Shown here: piece by piece, positions 35,251-44,631 of the stretch
Position numbering within the stretch: position 1 is the first letter of the stretch
Layout of the letters: the number at the start of each line of letters is the position of its first letter
Assembly (NCBI RefSeq): GCF_000620105.1
Contig: NZ_JHVK01000004.1
Span: 186,001 to 250,000 of the forward strand
Direction of reading: 5' to 3'
Origin: Microvirgula aerodenitrificans DSM 15089
GTDB lineage: Bacteria > Pseudomonadota > Gammaproteobacteria > Burkholderiales > Aquaspirillaceae
Length of the DNA: 64,000 bases
The notes under the pieces: model-generated
The model's database searches: none
Seen by the model: only the letters and a program-made list of their open reading frames with translations
What the model was told of the DNA's origin: nothing
Made by a program: the position numbers and the translations under genes

Positions 35251-36327
35251 TCATCTGGCCGCCTCCGGCCGTGCCGACTTGTCGCGGATCGCCGCGCCGT
35301 CGGTCAGGAAACCGGCGCCATCGGCGACGACACGGTCGCCGGCCTTCAGCCCGTCGAGAATTTCGATGCGACCGTCCTGTTCGATCCCGGTTTTGGCCGG
35401 ATGGGCAGAGACCTTGCTGCCGGCCGCCACATAGACCACGCGACCGGCCGGCCGGTCGACCACCGAAATCTGCGGCACCGACAGGGCGTCGCGGCGGGCC
35501 AGCACCAGATCTGCCGGCAATGCCTGGCCGGCGGTCAGGCTGCTGCCGGCCGGCAGGGCGGCCAGCGCGATGATTGCGCCGCTGTTGCTGTCGACTGCCG
35601 GGCGCACATCGCTGACCTGCACGTCCAGCGGACCGGCATTGTCGCGATACACCCGCACCGTCAGTCCCGGCCGGATGGCCTGCGGATCGCGCCCGGTCAG
35701 TCCCAGCCGCAGCCGCAGACCGCCCTGTTCGCCGCTGAGCACAAACAGCGGCTTGCCGGCCGTGGCGTAGTCGCCAACGCCGACCAGACGGGCATCGATG
35801 CGACCGGCGATCGGCGCCAGCACCGTGGTCCGCGCGGCATCGCGACGCGCCTGGGCGGCCTGGGCGCTGGCTGCCGCATGCTGCGCCCGCGCCGCATGCG
35901 CCTTGGCGGCCAGGTCGTCCACCGCCGACGCGGAAATGAAGCACTGTCCGGCCAGTTCGCGGCCGCGACGCCATTCGCTCTCCGCCTGCCCGGCCAGCGC
36001 GGCCAGCCGGGCGACATCGGCTTCGGCCGCCAGCCGCTTGCTGGCAGCATCGGCCGAATCCAGCCGCGCCAGCGGCTGACCGGCATGTACCGACTGACCG
36101 ACGTCGGCCAGCACGGCAATCACCCGGCCGTCGACCTCGGCCACCACGTCGGGCGCATTGATCGCCTCGACCACGGCCAGCGCACGGGCGCGCTGCTCGA
36201 TCGGCGTGATACGGGCGGTTTCCAGCGAAACCGACACCGGTGGCGGCCCCTTCGGACCGTCATCCCTGGCACCACCGGAGCAGGCGGCAATCAGGAGTGT
36301 CAACAGGACAGGCAGCAAACGGGGCAT
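35251..36327 (-). CDS. RND efflux adaptor (membrane fusion lipoprotein)
   Basis: A 358-residue periplasmic adaptor. The start at 36327 gives a signal peptide with lipobox (LLPVLLTLLIAAC, lipidated Cys near 18). The biotinyl-lipoyl half-motifs VVAEVDGRVIAVLADVGQSV and RTTVLAPIAGRIDARLVGVGDY flank an alpha-helical hairpin rich in Ala and Arg, followed by beta-barrel and membrane-proximal domains. It links the RND transporter to an outer-membrane channel. A longer frame extends upstream to 36504 but would bury the signal peptide, so it is not used. No dedicated regulator gene is adjacent. Confidence 0.9.
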   Translation of the reverse strand: MPRLLPVLLTLLIAACSGGARDDGPKGPPPVSVSLETARITPIEQRARALAVVEAINAPDVVAEVDGRVIAVLADVGQSVHAGQPLARLDSADAASKRLAAEADVARLAALAGQAESEWRRGRELAGQCFISASAVDDLAAKAHAARAQHAAASAQAAQARRDAARTTVLAPIAGRIDARLVGVGDYATAGKPLFVLSGEQGGLRLRLGLTGRDPQAIRPGLTVRVYRDNAGPLDVQVSDVRPAVDSNSGAIIALAALPAGSSLTAGQALPADLVLARRDALSVPQISVVDRPAGRVVYVAAGSKVSAHPAKTGIEQDGRIEILDGLKAGDRVVADGAGFLTDGAAIRDKSARPEAAR

Positions 36328-36580
36328 GGGCAGGATATCGAGCCGGTGAAAATCAGGGGTCGACCACGCACCTGACGGGCAGGCGCATGGCTTCGGAAAA
36401 ATCCGGCAAGCATACGCTGTGAAGCTGAATATCGTCTTGCCACTCATGCCGGAACCGGCCACAAAGTCAGCCGTCGGTAGCACACCGGTAGGGTTTGTCG
36501 GCAACCTCGTTTAATATCCCCTGTCATTGACCGATCAATTGACCGACGACATCACTGCCGCCGCAACGACCCTGCCTCCT

Positions 36581-39202
36581 ATGAATGCCGCCGAGCTAGC
36601 CGAACGCCTGTCCCGCCCCGCCCCCCGCTTCCTGATCGCACTCGACGTGCCGCCCGAATCGCGCGCGCAGCTGGCGGCCGATCAGCAGCACCAGTTCGAA
36701 CGCGGCCTGCTGCTGTGGGGACGAACCGGCCACCAGCAGGCAATGGATCTGATGCGCGAAACACTGGCCGTGCTCGGCAGCCTGCAGCGCGATCCGGTCG
36801 CCAGACAATTCTGCTGGCTGGCCGAAGGCGCGCTGGAATCGTGCAAGGACCGGTCGCCGGCCACGCGCGAAATTCTCAATGCCCTGTCGCAACAGGTGCG
36901 CAGCCTGGCGACGCAGACTTTTACCCTGCCCGAGGCGCTGGCCCTGTCGCTATGGCAGCGCATCAGCGTAACCGGCGGTGGCGAAACGGCCGCGGCCCTG
37001 CGCCGCCACCTGAATGCACCGGCGCCGGCCGCACCGGCCATCCCGACGCTGAACCCGGTCGATGCCATCCCGACTGTCGACGACGCGATACCGCCACCAT
37101 CCGGGGGGCCGGCCATCCCGACGCTGGACCCGGTCGATACCATCCCGACTGTCGACGACGCGATACCGCCACCATCCGGGGTGTCGGCCATCCCGACGCT
37201 GGACCCGGTCGATGCCATCCCGACCATCGACGATATCGCTCCTCCACAGCCCGATGCCGATATCCCCGACCTGTCCCTGGACTGGGCCGTTCCGGATGCA
37301 GGGACAGACGCGCCGGTTCATGAGCGGCTCGAGTCGGTGCGCTGGGTTGCACCGTCCAGCAGCTATGCGCTGCCGACCCGGATGGAAGTTCCCCCGCTAT
37401 TGCCGATCAACGAGCCGGCAGCGGCCATCCCCGAACTGTCCATTGGCGACGCACTGCCAGCCACCGATGCCGCGCCGACAGCAGCCATCCCCGAACTGTC
37501 CATCGGCGATGCACTGCCAGCCACCAACGCTGCGCCGGCAGCCGATATTCCCGAGCTGTCCATCGGCGATGCACTCCCGACCGCCAGCGCCGCACCGGCA
37601 GCCGACATTCCCGAGCTGTCCATCGGTGACGCACTGCCAGCCACCGATGCTGCGCCGACCGCCGATATCCCCGAACTGTCCATCGGTGACGCACTGCCAG
37701 CCACCGATGCTGCGCCGACCGCCGATATCCCCGAACTGTCCATCGGCGATGCACTCCCGACCACCAGCGCCGCACCGGCAGCCGACATTCCCGAACTGTC
37801 CGTCGGCGATGCACTCCCGGCCGCCGACACCGCGCCGGAAACCGGTATCCCGGAACTGACGATCGGTGACGCACTCCCGCCCACCGATGACGCGCCGACA
37901 GCAGCCATCCCCGAACTGTCCATCGGCGATGCACTGCCAGCCACCGATATCCCCGAACTGTCGATCGGCGATGAATGCCCGGCCGCCGACGCCGCGCCGG
38001 AAACCGGTATCCCCGAGTCGCCGCGACCTGTACCCGCCCCGCTGCCGGAGCTGCCGCTGATCGCCAGCGCCCCGTTTGCCGCACCGCGCCAGGCGCTGTC
38101 GATCGAGCCTCACCCGCAGGCCGCCGTCTTCGCCGCACTGGCCGCCGCCTTGCAGTCGAACTGGCAGCGGATCGCCAATGGCAGCACCTCGCACTTCAAT
38201 CTGTTCCGCGACGCGCTGGTCACCCTGAATGACGGATTGCCGTCCCTCGGCACCCCGGCGCTGGCCAGGCTGGCCAGCGCGCTGCTGACGCATGCCGATG
38301 AGCTGCCGGTCTGCGGCCCCGCGGCCGACGAGGGCGAACGGGTTGCCGAAGCGCTCGACAACCTGACTGACTGTCTGAAGCGCTGGCCGAAACTGGGGGA
38401 GGACGATATCGAGGCGCTGGAAGCGCATCAGCGCGCGCTGACCGAGATGCCACAGGCCGGAACCCCGTTGCCGGAAGGCGAGCTGCAGCAGCTGGCTGCC
38501 GACATGCAATCGCTGTCGGCCACGCCGGCCGACCCGGTTCCGGCGCCACCTCCCGCTCCAGCCTCGATTTCGCTTGCCGAGGTGCCACACCTGTATGCAG
38601 CGCCCACCGATGCCGACGTACCGAGCAACGCGGCCATCGAGCGCGCCGCGCTGGGCGTCGCCGCTCAGGCGCACCTGACCGAACTGATCCATGGCCGCTC
38701 GCGCGCCTCTGCCGGCGGCGGCATCGACAACGACATGGTCCAGGCCGCCCAGGCACTGGCCGCCGAGGCCGAAGCGGCCGGCGAAACCGCACTGGGCTCG
38801 CTGGCTGCCGCCTTCGCCGCTGCCCTCGATGCCAGCCGCTTCCACCCGGAACCGGTACTGGAAATCGGCGCCGACATCATTGCCGTGCTGGTCGACATGA
38901 TTGGCAGCGTGCAGCGTGGCGAACCGGTCGAAGGCGCCGAAGATCTGGTCGAGGTACTGGTCGAACTGACGCCGAAGGCGCCCCCGTCACTGTCGCTGCC
39001 AGAGGAACCGGCGGCGGGAGCAGAACAGGAACAGGAGCCGGTTCCCGCACCGGCCGCTTCGCCGGCGCCGGCCTTCGAGTTGCCGGACCTGAGCTTCGAC
39101 GAGGAAGTGATGCCGCCATCCGCCATGGAACCGGAACCCGAGCCGGACACGCCGTGGCCGGACGAAATGCCCGACCTTGGTGACGACCTGACGCCACGCT
39201 GA
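36581..39202 (+). CDS. Large acidic repeat protein, unknown function
   Basis: An 873-residue, strongly acidic, Pro/Ala-rich protein without signal peptide or membrane span. The N-terminal 150 residues are helical (FERGLLLWGRTGHQQAMDLM) and vaguely recall the N-terminal region of chemosensory-pilus ChpA/PilL or FimL proteins. Then come three 25-residue repeats (AIPTLDPVDAIPTVDDAIPP type, 37037-37261) and ten units of a 20-residue repeat (IPELSIGDALPATDAAPTAD, 37427-38008). Two further helical segments (about 510-640 and 690-800) and an acidic tail (DLSFDEEVMPP) follow. A TAATAT box at 36512-36517 suggests transcription from near 36525, so ATG 36581 is preferred to an upstream TTG at 36527. It may be a cytosolic scaffold; the function is unknown. 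Confidence 0.75.
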   Translation: MNAAELAERLSRPAPRFLIALDVPPESRAQLAADQQHQFERGLLLWGRTGHQQAMDLMRETLAVLGSLQRDPVARQFCWLAEGALESCKDRSPATREILNALSQQVRSLATQTFTLPEALALSLWQRISVTGGGETAAALRRHLNAPAPAAPAIPTLNPVDAIPTVDDAIPPPSGGPAIPTLDPVDTIPTVDDAIPPPSGVSAIPTLDPVDAIPTIDDIAPPQPDADIPDLSLDWAVPDAGTDAPVHERLESVRWVAPSSSYALPTRMEVPPLLPINEPAAAIPELSIGDALPATDAAPTAAIPELSIGDALPATNAAPAADIPELSIGDALPTASAAPAADIPELSIGDALPATDAAPTADIPELSIGDALPATDAAPTADIPELSIGDALPTTSAAPAADIPELSVGDALPAADTAPETGIPELTIGDALPPTDDAPTAAIPELSIGDALPATDIPELSIGDECPAADAAPETGIPESPRPVPAPLPELPLIASAPFAAPRQALSIEPHPQAAVFAALAAALQSNWQRIANGSTSHFNLFRDALVTLNDGLPSLGTPALARLASALLTHADELPVCGPAADEGERVAEALDNLTDCLKRWPKLGEDDIEALEAHQRALTEMPQAGTPLPEGELQQLAADMQSLSATPADPVPAPPPAPASISLAEVPHLYAAPTDADVPSNAAIERAALGVAAQAHLTELIHGRSRASAGGGIDNDMVQAAQALAAEAEAAGETALGSLAAAFAAALDASRFHPEPVLEIGADIIAVLVDMIGSVQRGEPVEGAEDLVEVLVELTPKAPPSLSLPEEPAAGAEQEQEPVPAPAASPAPAFELPDLSFDEEVMPPSAMEPEPEPDTPWPDEMPDLGDDLTPR
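37037..37261 (+). repeat. Three tandem 75-bp coding repeats
   Basis: Units start at 37037, 37112 and 37187, each encoding a 25-residue AIPT(L)xPVDxIPT(V/I)DD segment. The first two are almost identical; the third diverges in its last eight codons. They lie in frame in the acidic repeat protein. Confidence 0.9.
37427..38008 (+). repeat. Ten tandem 60-bp coding repeats
   Basis: Units of 60 bases start at 37427 and recur eight times to 37906; the ninth is shortened to 42 bases (37907-37948) and the tenth runs to 38008. Each encodes IPELSIGDALPxxxxAPxxx. Bases 37621-37680 and 37681-37740 are identical, and 37561-37620 differs from 37741-37800 at only two positions, pointing to recent duplication of multi-unit blocks. 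Confidence 0.92.
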
Positions 39203-39220
39203 GCCCAGATAAGACGAAGT

Positions 39221-39245
39221 GGAGAGCGCCGCGCCGGCGCTCTCC
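39221..39245. terminator. Hairpin between convergent genes
   Basis: GGAGAGCGCCG and CGGCGCTCTCC form a perfect 11-bp stem with a CGC loop, midway between the stops of the repeat-protein gene (39202) and bioF (39256). There is no T-run, so it is a probable but non-classical bidirectional terminator. Confidence 0.6.
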
Positions 39246-39255
39246 CTCGCAGTGA

Positions 39256-40401
39256 TCAGCTCAAGCCGTCCAGCAACGCCTCGACATCGGCCGCGCTGTG
39301 TGCGGCGGATAGCGACACCCGCAAGCGTGCGCTGCCCACCGGCACCGTCGGCGGGCGGATCGCCGGCACCCAGATGCCGCGTTCCCGCAGCCGTGCGGCC
39401 GCAGCCAGTGCCGCGGCGTCGTCGCCGCACGGAAATGGCTGGATCGCGGTGCGGGACGGCAGCAGCGCCAGGCCGCGGGCAGCGGCACCCTCTCGCAGCT
39501 GCACGATGCGCGCCTCAAGGTCGGCACGGCGTTCATCGGCCTGACCGACCACATCGAGCATCACCGTCAGCGCGTGGGCCAGCGATGGCGGACAGGCCGT
39601 GGTGAAAATTGCCGTGCGCGCACTGTTGACCAGCCAGTCGATCACCGTGGCCGTGCCCGCCACGGCCGCCCCGGCCAGACCGGCCGCCTTGCCGAAGGTG
39701 GCCAGTTGCACCAGATTCGGACTGTCCAGCCCCGCGGCAGCCAGGCTGCCGCGACCACCGTCACCGAGTACGCCGAAGCCGTGTGCATCGTCGACATACA
39801 GCCACGCATCGTAGCGCTCGGCCAGCGCAAGCAGGTCGGCCAGCGGCGCCAGATCGCCATCCATGCTGTAGACGGCATCGACGGCGATCAGCCGCGCGCC
39901 GCCGGGATGGGCCGCCAGCCGGCTTTCCAGCCCGTCGAGGTCATTGTGGCGAAAACGCACGTGTTCGGCGCCGGACAGACGGCAGCCGTCGATCAGTGAC
40001 GCATGGGCGAGCCGGTCGGAAAACACCGTGTCGCCGCGCCCGACCAGCGCACCGACCACACCGGTATTGGCCTGATAGCCGCTTGAGAACAGCAGGGCAG
40101 CCTCGCGGCCGACAAAATCGGCAAAGTGCCGCTCGAACCGGTCATGCGCCGCCAGGTGTCCGGTCAGCAGATGGGATGATCCGCTGCCGGCGCCAAAGCG
40201 GCGCGCCCCGTCGGCCAGTGCGTCGATCAATCGCGCGTCACTGGCCAGGCCCAGATAGTCGTTGCTGGCGAACGTCAGGTACGTTCGGCCATCCACCACG
40301 ATATGCGGCCCCTGCGGGCTGTCGACCCGGGGACGCCGGCGACGGCGGTAACGCGCGTCGAGGTCGGCCAGGCGGTCGGCCAGTTCGGCAGGACGCGGCA
40401 C
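39256..40401 (-). CDS. bioF: 8-amino-7-oxononanoate synthase
   Basis: A 381-residue PLP enzyme that condenses pimeloyl-ACP (or CoA) with L-alanine in biotin synthesis. Fold-type I aminotransferase features are seen: SNDYLGLA near the start, GSGSSHLLTGHLAAHDRFE, VDDAHGFGVLGDGGRG and the PLP-lysine region LATFGKAAGLAGAAVAG. The GTG start at 40401 lies one base after the bioB stop, so the two are translated in tandem. The downstream hairpin probably ends the bioB-bioF transcript. Confidence 0.94.
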   Translation of the reverse strand: MPRPAELADRLADLDARYRRRRRPRVDSPQGPHIVVDGRTYLTFASNDYLGLASDARLIDALADGARRFGAGSGSSHLLTGHLAAHDRFERHFADFVGREAALLFSSGYQANTGVVGALVGRGDTVFSDRLAHASLIDGCRLSGAEHVRFRHNDLDGLESRLAAHPGGARLIAVDAVYSMDGDLAPLADLLALAERYDAWLYVDDAHGFGVLGDGGRGSLAAAGLDSPNLVQLATFGKAAGLAGAAVAGTATVIDWLVNSARTAIFTTACPPSLAHALTVMLDVVGQADERRADLEARIVQLREGAAARGLALLPSRTAIQPFPCGDDAAALAAAARLRERGIWVPAIRPPTVPVGSARLRVSLSAAHSAADVEALLDGLS

Positions 40402-40402
40402 G

Positions 40403-41413
40403 TCAGCAGCCAGCTTCCGGCTGCTGGTACGGGTACAGGTCCAGCTTGGCCATCAGTTCGGCGTCGTGGTCGGCTTCCGGGTTGCCGGTGGTCAGCAGCT
40501 TGTCACCATAGAAGATGGAATTGGCCCCGGCCATGAAGCACATGGCCTGCATCGCTTCCGGCATCTGCTGGCGGCCAGCCGACAGGCGCACGAAGCTGGT
40601 CGGCATGGTGATGCGCGCCACGGCGATGGTGCGCACGAATTCGGTCCAGTCCAGTTCTTCGGCATCGGCCAGCGGCGTACCCTCGACCTTGACCAGCTGG
40701 TTGATCGGCACCGACTCCGGCTGCGGATCGAGGTTGGCCAGACTGGCGATCAGGCCGGCGCGTTCCTTGCGCGTTTCGTTCAGGCCGACGATGCCGCCGC
40801 AGCAGACCTTGAGCCCCGCTCCCCGCACCTTGCCCAGCGTATCCATGCGGTCGTCGAAGCCGCGGGTATGAATGATGTCTTCGTAGTGTTCGGGCGAGGT
40901 ATCAAGGTTGTGGTTGTAGTAGTCGAGGCCCGATTCCTTCAGCTGTTCGGCCATGCCCGGCTTCAGCAGACCGAAGGTGCCACAGGTTTCCATGCCGAGC
41001 GATTTGACCGCGCTGATGATTTCGCTGACCTTGTCCACATCCTTCTGCTTCGGGCCGCGCCAGGCCGCCCCCATGCAGAAACGGCTGGCGCCGCGCGCCT
41101 TGGCCAGCCGGGCCTTTTCCAGCACTTCTTCGACATCCAGCAGCTTCTGGCTCTGCACACCGGTATCGAAACGGGCCGACTGCGGACAGTAGCCGCAGTC
41201 TTCCGGGCAGCCGCCGGTCTTGATCGACAGCAGGGTCGACAGCTGGATCGCGCGCGGATCGAACAGGCGACGGTGCACTTCTGCGGCGCGATGGACCAGG
41301 TCGAGGAATGGCGTTTCGAACAGGGCCTCGACCTTGCACACACTCCAGTATTCAAGTTGGGGATGCGGCGTGGCGGGCTGCTGGAATTCCAGCGGACGGG
41401 ACGGTGTGTTCAT
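40403..41413 (-). CDS. bioB: Biotin synthase
   Basis: A 336-residue radical-SAM enzyme that inserts sulfur into dethiobiotin. The [4Fe-4S] motif is in [16 protein letters not shown] (CxxxCxxC, near residues 68-75), and the [2Fe-2S] ligands appear in [20 protein letters not shown] and GLKVCCGG. It shares only about 50 bases of upstream DNA with the divergent comF gene. A TTGACA at 41478-41483 (minus strand) could be its -35 element, though no good -10 box accompanies it. No canonical BirA operator is seen. Confidence 0.96.
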   Translation of the reverse strand: MNTPSRPLEFQQPATPHPQLEYWSVCKVEALFETPFLDLVHRAAEVHRRLFDPRAIQLSTLLSIKTGGCPEDCGYCPQSARFDTGVQSQKLLDVEEVLEKARLAKARGASRFCMGAAWRGPKQKDVDKVSEIISAVKSLGMETCGTFGLLKPGMAEQLKESGLDYYNHNLDTSPEHYEDIIHTRGFDDRMDTLGKVRGAGLKVCCGGIVGLNETRKERAGLIASLANLDPQPESVPINQLVKVEGTPLADAEELDWTEFVRTIAVARITMPTSFVRLSAGRQQMPEAMQAMCFMAGANSIFYGDKLLTTGNPEADHDAELMAKLDLYPYQQPEAGC

Positions 41414-41462
41414 GGCGGATACTTGCTCGTGTCGTTGTCTGACGGAATGGGGGTCATCGTCG

Positions 41463-42251
41463 ATGAAGCACATCACGCTGTCAAACTGGCTGCACCATTT
41501 TCTGAACAATTGTGTAAATTTTGAACAGATTTGCATCTTTTGTGCTGCCAGCGCCCGCAATCCGGTCTGCGCCCCCTGCCTGAACGCGCTGCTGCGGCCG
41601 CCGTCTCCGGCCTGCCCGCACTGCGCCGCCCCGTCGCCCGCGGCCTTGCCATGCCCGCGCTGCCTGCGCCATCCCCCGGCCTTTGCCCGGCTGACGGCCG
41701 GCTGGACGCTGGCGTTCCCGCTCGACGCCTTGCTGTACCGCTGCAAATACGGTCATGACCTTGCCAGCGTGGCCGCACTGGCCGAACTGGCGGTACAGGG
41801 CCTGTCCGGACGGGTCGCCCCGGTCGATGCGGTGATCCCCATGCCCCTGCACCCGGCCCGACAGGCGCAAAGAGGCTTCAACCAGAGCCAGGAAATGGTC
41901 CGTCCGCTTGCCCGCCGGCTGCAGATTCCCGTCATCGACCGGCAACTGTTGCGGATCAGAGACACTTCGGCCCAGGCCGGGCTGACACTGGCCGCGAGAC
42001 GGCGGAATCCTCGCGGTGCCTTCGCCGTCAACGGCCGGCTGGACGGACTCGTCCTCGCCCTGTTCGACGACGTCGTCACCAGCGGTGCGACCCTGTCGGC
42101 GGCAACCCGCGCCTTGTTGCGCGCCGGTGCCGCCCGTGTCGACGGCTGGGTGCTGGCGCGCACGCCGGGCGCCAGCGAGGCCGCTGCGGAAACCGCCTAC
42201 CACCAAATCGGCGCCAACGGTGAAAATCCATTGCCGACGACCCGGCCGTGA
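41463..42251 (+). CDS. comF: ComF-family phosphoribosyltransferase-like protein
   Basis: A 262-residue protein with an N-terminal zinc ribbon (CIFC, CAPC, CPHC and CPRC pairs within the first 65 residues) and a type I phosphoribosyltransferase domain with the PRPP loop [14 protein letters not shown] near 205. Known ComF takes part in DNA uptake during natural transformation, interacting with late competence proteins. The motif [14 protein letters not shown] is diagnostic for this family. The ATG at 41463 has GGGGG upstream and the coding region begins inside the bioB promoter region. Confidence 0.9.
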   Translation: MKHITLSNWLHHFLNNCVNFEQICIFCAASARNPVCAPCLNALLRPPSPACPHCAAPSPAALPCPRCLRHPPAFARLTAGWTLAFPLDALLYRCKYGHDLASVAALAELAVQGLSGRVAPVDAVIPMPLHPARQAQRGFNQSQEMVRPLARRLQIPVIDRQLLRIRDTSAQAGLTLAARRRNPRGAFAVNGRLDGLVLALFDDVVTSGATLSAATRALLRAGAARVDGWVLARTPGASEAAAETAYHQIGANGENPLPTTRP

Positions 42252-42333
42252 CCCTCGCGCGCCCCGTTTTTGCCGTGCCGGCAGGGGGGCTGGCTTGACC
42301 AAGCCCTTGATGCGCTTGCACAATCTTTTCCAC

Positions 42334-42798
42334 ATGTTCGCCGTCGTCCTCTTTGAGCCGGAAATTCCACCGAATACCGGCAACGTCATCCGCCTCTGTG
42401 CCAACACCGGTTGCGAGCTGCATCTGGTCGAGCCACTGGGCTTTCCGCTGGACGATGCCCGCATGCGTCGCGCCGGGCTCGACTACCACGAGTACGCGAC
42501 AATGACCGTTCACCGCGACTGGGACGCCTGCCAACAGGCGCTGTCCGGTCGCCGCATGTTTGCCATGACCACCAGGGCGAACCGTCGCCCCGATGCCGTT
42601 GCGCTCGAGGCCGATGACGTGTTCGTGTTTGGTCCGGAATCCCGCGGCTTGCCCGATCCGGTGCTGGCGGGATTTGCCGAAGACAGGCGCTTGCGACTGC
42701 CCATGCGGGCAGGGCAACGCAGCCTGAACCTATCAAACGCCGTCGCGGTGACGGTGTTCGAAGCCTGGCGGCAGCACGGATTTTCCGGCGCCGCCTGA
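42334..42798 (+). CDS. trmL: tRNA (cytidine/uridine-34 2'-O)-methyltransferase
   Basis: A 154-residue SPOUT-class enzyme that methylates the wobble ribose of tRNA-Leu isoacceptors. Family motifs are VLFEPEIPPNTGNVIRLCAN at the start, FGPESRGLPDPVL near 95 and the knot-forming LRLPMRAGQRSLNLSNAVAV. Length and motif order match TrmL (YibK). It follows comF by 82 bases on the same strand and may be cotranscribed. There is no strong ribosome-binding site. Confidence 0.93.
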   Translation: MFAVVLFEPEIPPNTGNVIRLCANTGCELHLVEPLGFPLDDARMRRAGLDYHEYATMTVHRDWDACQQALSGRRMFAMTTRANRRPDAVALEADDVFVFGPESRGLPDPVLAGFAEDRRLRLPMRAGQRSLNLSNAVAVTVFEAWRQHGFSGAA

Positions 42799-42805
42799 CA
42801 CGTCC

Positions 42806-42822
42806 CCGCCCGACGCGGGCGG
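42806..42822. terminator. Possible weak terminator after trmL
   Basis: CCGCCC and GGGCGG pair around GACGC just after the trmL stop. There is no T-run, so termination is uncertain. Confidence 0.35.
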
Positions 42823-43001
42823 CGGGTCAATGACGGGTTGCAGTGCAGCATTTTGCCTGCCGTTCGTCCAGTAACGCTTGTGGCGGGCCGCTGGCCTCGC
42901 CTATCAAGCCATTCATGTCCTCGGGTTACAGAAAGAGCATTAGCGACATCCCGTTCCCATCAACCTTGCGCACCCCGCGCAACAGCATAAGGAAAGTGCC
43001 G

Positions 43002-43970
43002 ATGAAGCCTTTACGATGGCTGTGGCTCGCGCTGCTGAGCACGCTGATATTTGCCGGCTGTTCTACATCGTCGGCACCGAACAACAAGACCGCTTCCGCC
43101 GGCAAGTACGCCGGCAAGAAGTTCATCCCCGCCAAGAAGGGCGGCGGTTACTACCTAGACGACGGTCCCGGCGACCTGGTCCCGGCCAACCTCGACAGCA
43201 TCCCCGACGCCATTCCGGTGGATGAACCCAACCATCGCTGGGCCAACCGTCCGTACGCCGCCCTCGGCGTCAACTACACACCGGACACCAGCAACAAACC
43301 GTACCAGGCCAGCGGCACCGCCTCGTGGTACGGCAAGAAGTTCCACGGCAAGCGGACCTCGTCCGGCGAAGCCTACGACATGTTCGCCATGACCGGCGCG
43401 CATCCGACCCTGCCCATTCCCAGCTTTGTCCGCGTCACCAACAAGCGCAACGGCAAGACCGTTGTGGTGCGGATCAATGATCGCGGCCCGTTCCACAAGG
43501 GACGCCTGATCGACCTGTCGTATGCGGCCGCCTACAAGCTCGGCTACGTCGACACCGGCAGCGCCAGTGTCAGCGTCGAACGCGTATGGCCGGACGACCG
43601 GGTGAACAGCACGACCCGCCTGGCCGCCAACGACCTGCCGAAGCCGGCTGATGCCCGTCCGTTCGCCTCGGCGCTGATGCCGGTGTCGCGTCCGGCGACC
43701 ATCGCCAACGATACCGTCGCCACCACGACCCGCAAGTCGATGGACTCGGCCGGTATCTGGCTGCAACTGGGTGCCTTCGGCAGCCAGGCCAATGCCGAAG
43801 CGCAGCGTACCCGGCTGCAGGCGATGATCAATGACGAGAACCAGGAAGGCGATCTGGAGATCGTGGACCGTGACGGCCTGTACCGGGTCCGCCTCGGCCC
43901 GTTCGTCAGCCCGGCCCGCGCCCGCGAAGTCGCACAGGCGCTGAAGGTCCAGACGGTGGTGATGCGCTGA
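43002..43970 (+). CDS. rlpA: RlpA septal-ring lipoprotein with SPOR domain
   Basis: A 322-residue outer-membrane lipoprotein. The signal peptide ends in the lipobox LIFAGC (Cys near 20). The double-psi beta-barrel (about 100-190) carries ASWYGKKFHGKRTSSGEAYD, with the catalytic-type Asp and His region of lytic transglycosylases in VVRINDRGPFHKGRLIDLS. The C-terminal SPOR domain (about 250-322; WLQLGAFGSQANAE) binds glycan strands lacking stem peptides at the division septum. AAGGAAAG precedes the ATG at 43002. A strong terminator follows. Confidence 0.92.
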   Translation: MKPLRWLWLALLSTLIFAGCSTSSAPNNKTASAGKYAGKKFIPAKKGGGYYLDDGPGDLVPANLDSIPDAIPVDEPNHRWANRPYAALGVNYTPDTSNKPYQASGTASWYGKKFHGKRTSSGEAYDMFAMTGAHPTLPIPSFVRVTNKRNGKTVVVRINDRGPFHKGRLIDLSYAAAYKLGYVDTGSASVSVERVWPDDRVNSTTRLAANDLPKPADARPFASALMPVSRPATIANDTVATTTRKSMDSAGIWLQLGAFGSQANAEAQRTRLQAMINDENQEGDLEIVDRDGLYRVRLGPFVSPARAREVAQALKVQTVVMR

Positions 43971-43987
43971 CCGGCGCAGCCCGCTAA

Positions 43988-44020
43988 CAAAAACCCCCGC
44001 TGCAAAGCGGGGGGTTTTTT
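43988..44020. terminator. Bidirectional intrinsic terminator
   Basis: AAAAACCCCCGCT-GCAA-AGCGGGGGGTTTTTT gives a strong GC stem with A-run and T-run flanks. It serves rlpA (rightward, stop 43970) and the PAP2 gene (leftward, stop 44039). Confidence 0.93.
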
Positions 44021-44038
44021 CGTTCTCAGACGGTTCGT

Positions 44039-44629
44039 TCAGCGCCGCCGGTGCCAGCTCACGCACAGCGCCACCCAGGCCAGCCCGGCGGCGGTGCCGG
44101 CCAGCACGTCGCTGAAGTAGTGGACGCCCAGCGCCGGCCGGGTCAGGGCGGTCAGCGTCAGCCAGGCCGCCAGCGCCAGCCAGACGGCGATCCGCGCGCC
44201 CGGACGCTGCAGGCGGGACGCCAGCAGCCAGGCCAGTGCGGCATACAGGGCGGTCGTGCCCATCGCGTGACCGCTCGGGAACGAGCTGCCGAAGGTACCG
44301 ACATCCGCCATGCCAGGCGGCCGGGGGCGCTCGACCACCAGTTTCAGCGCACCATTGACGCCCCAGGCCCCTGCAGCAGCCAGCATCAGGAACCCTGCAT
44401 CGCGCTGCCGGCCGGCCCGCCAGGCCAGTGCCGCCACCAGCGCGGCGATGCCCAGTGTCGGCAGCGCCTTGCCTGCCAGATCCCAGCCATAGGCGAACGA
44501 CAGGAATGGCGCCGGCGCAGCGGCCAGCCCGCGGAAGACGGACTGGTCCAGCGCGGCCATCTGCGGCGTATTGAGTCCTGTCGCCACCGCGACGAATACC
44601 GCCGCTGCGATCCAGCCCGGCCACTTCAT
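44039..44629 (-). CDS. PAP2-family membrane phosphatase
   Basis: A 196-residue membrane protein with about five spans. The three phosphatase motifs are intact: KLVVERPRPP, PSGHAMG and TRPALGVHYFSDVLAG. PAP2 enzymes at the inner membrane dephosphorylate lipids such as undecaprenyl pyrophosphate or phosphatidic acid. Which of these applies is not shown by the sequence. Its start is 2 bases after the ruvA stop on the same strand, so it is probably cotranscribed with ruvA. Confidence 0.87.
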   Translation of the reverse strand: MKWPGWIAAAVFVAVATGLNTPQMAALDQSVFRGLAAAPAPFLSFAYGWDLAGKALPTLGIAALVAALAWRAGRQRDAGFLMLAAAGAWGVNGALKLVVERPRPPGMADVGTFGSSFPSGHAMGTTALYAALAWLLASRLQRPGARIAVWLALAAWLTLTALTRPALGVHYFSDVLAGTAAGLAWVALCVSWHRRR

Positions 44630-44631
44630 GC

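Noticed and set aside
37427-38008. Regular 60-bp repeats resembling a repeat array
   Set aside because: Units are contiguous, keep the reading frame and encode a constant peptide; there are no unique spacers, so this is not CRISPR.
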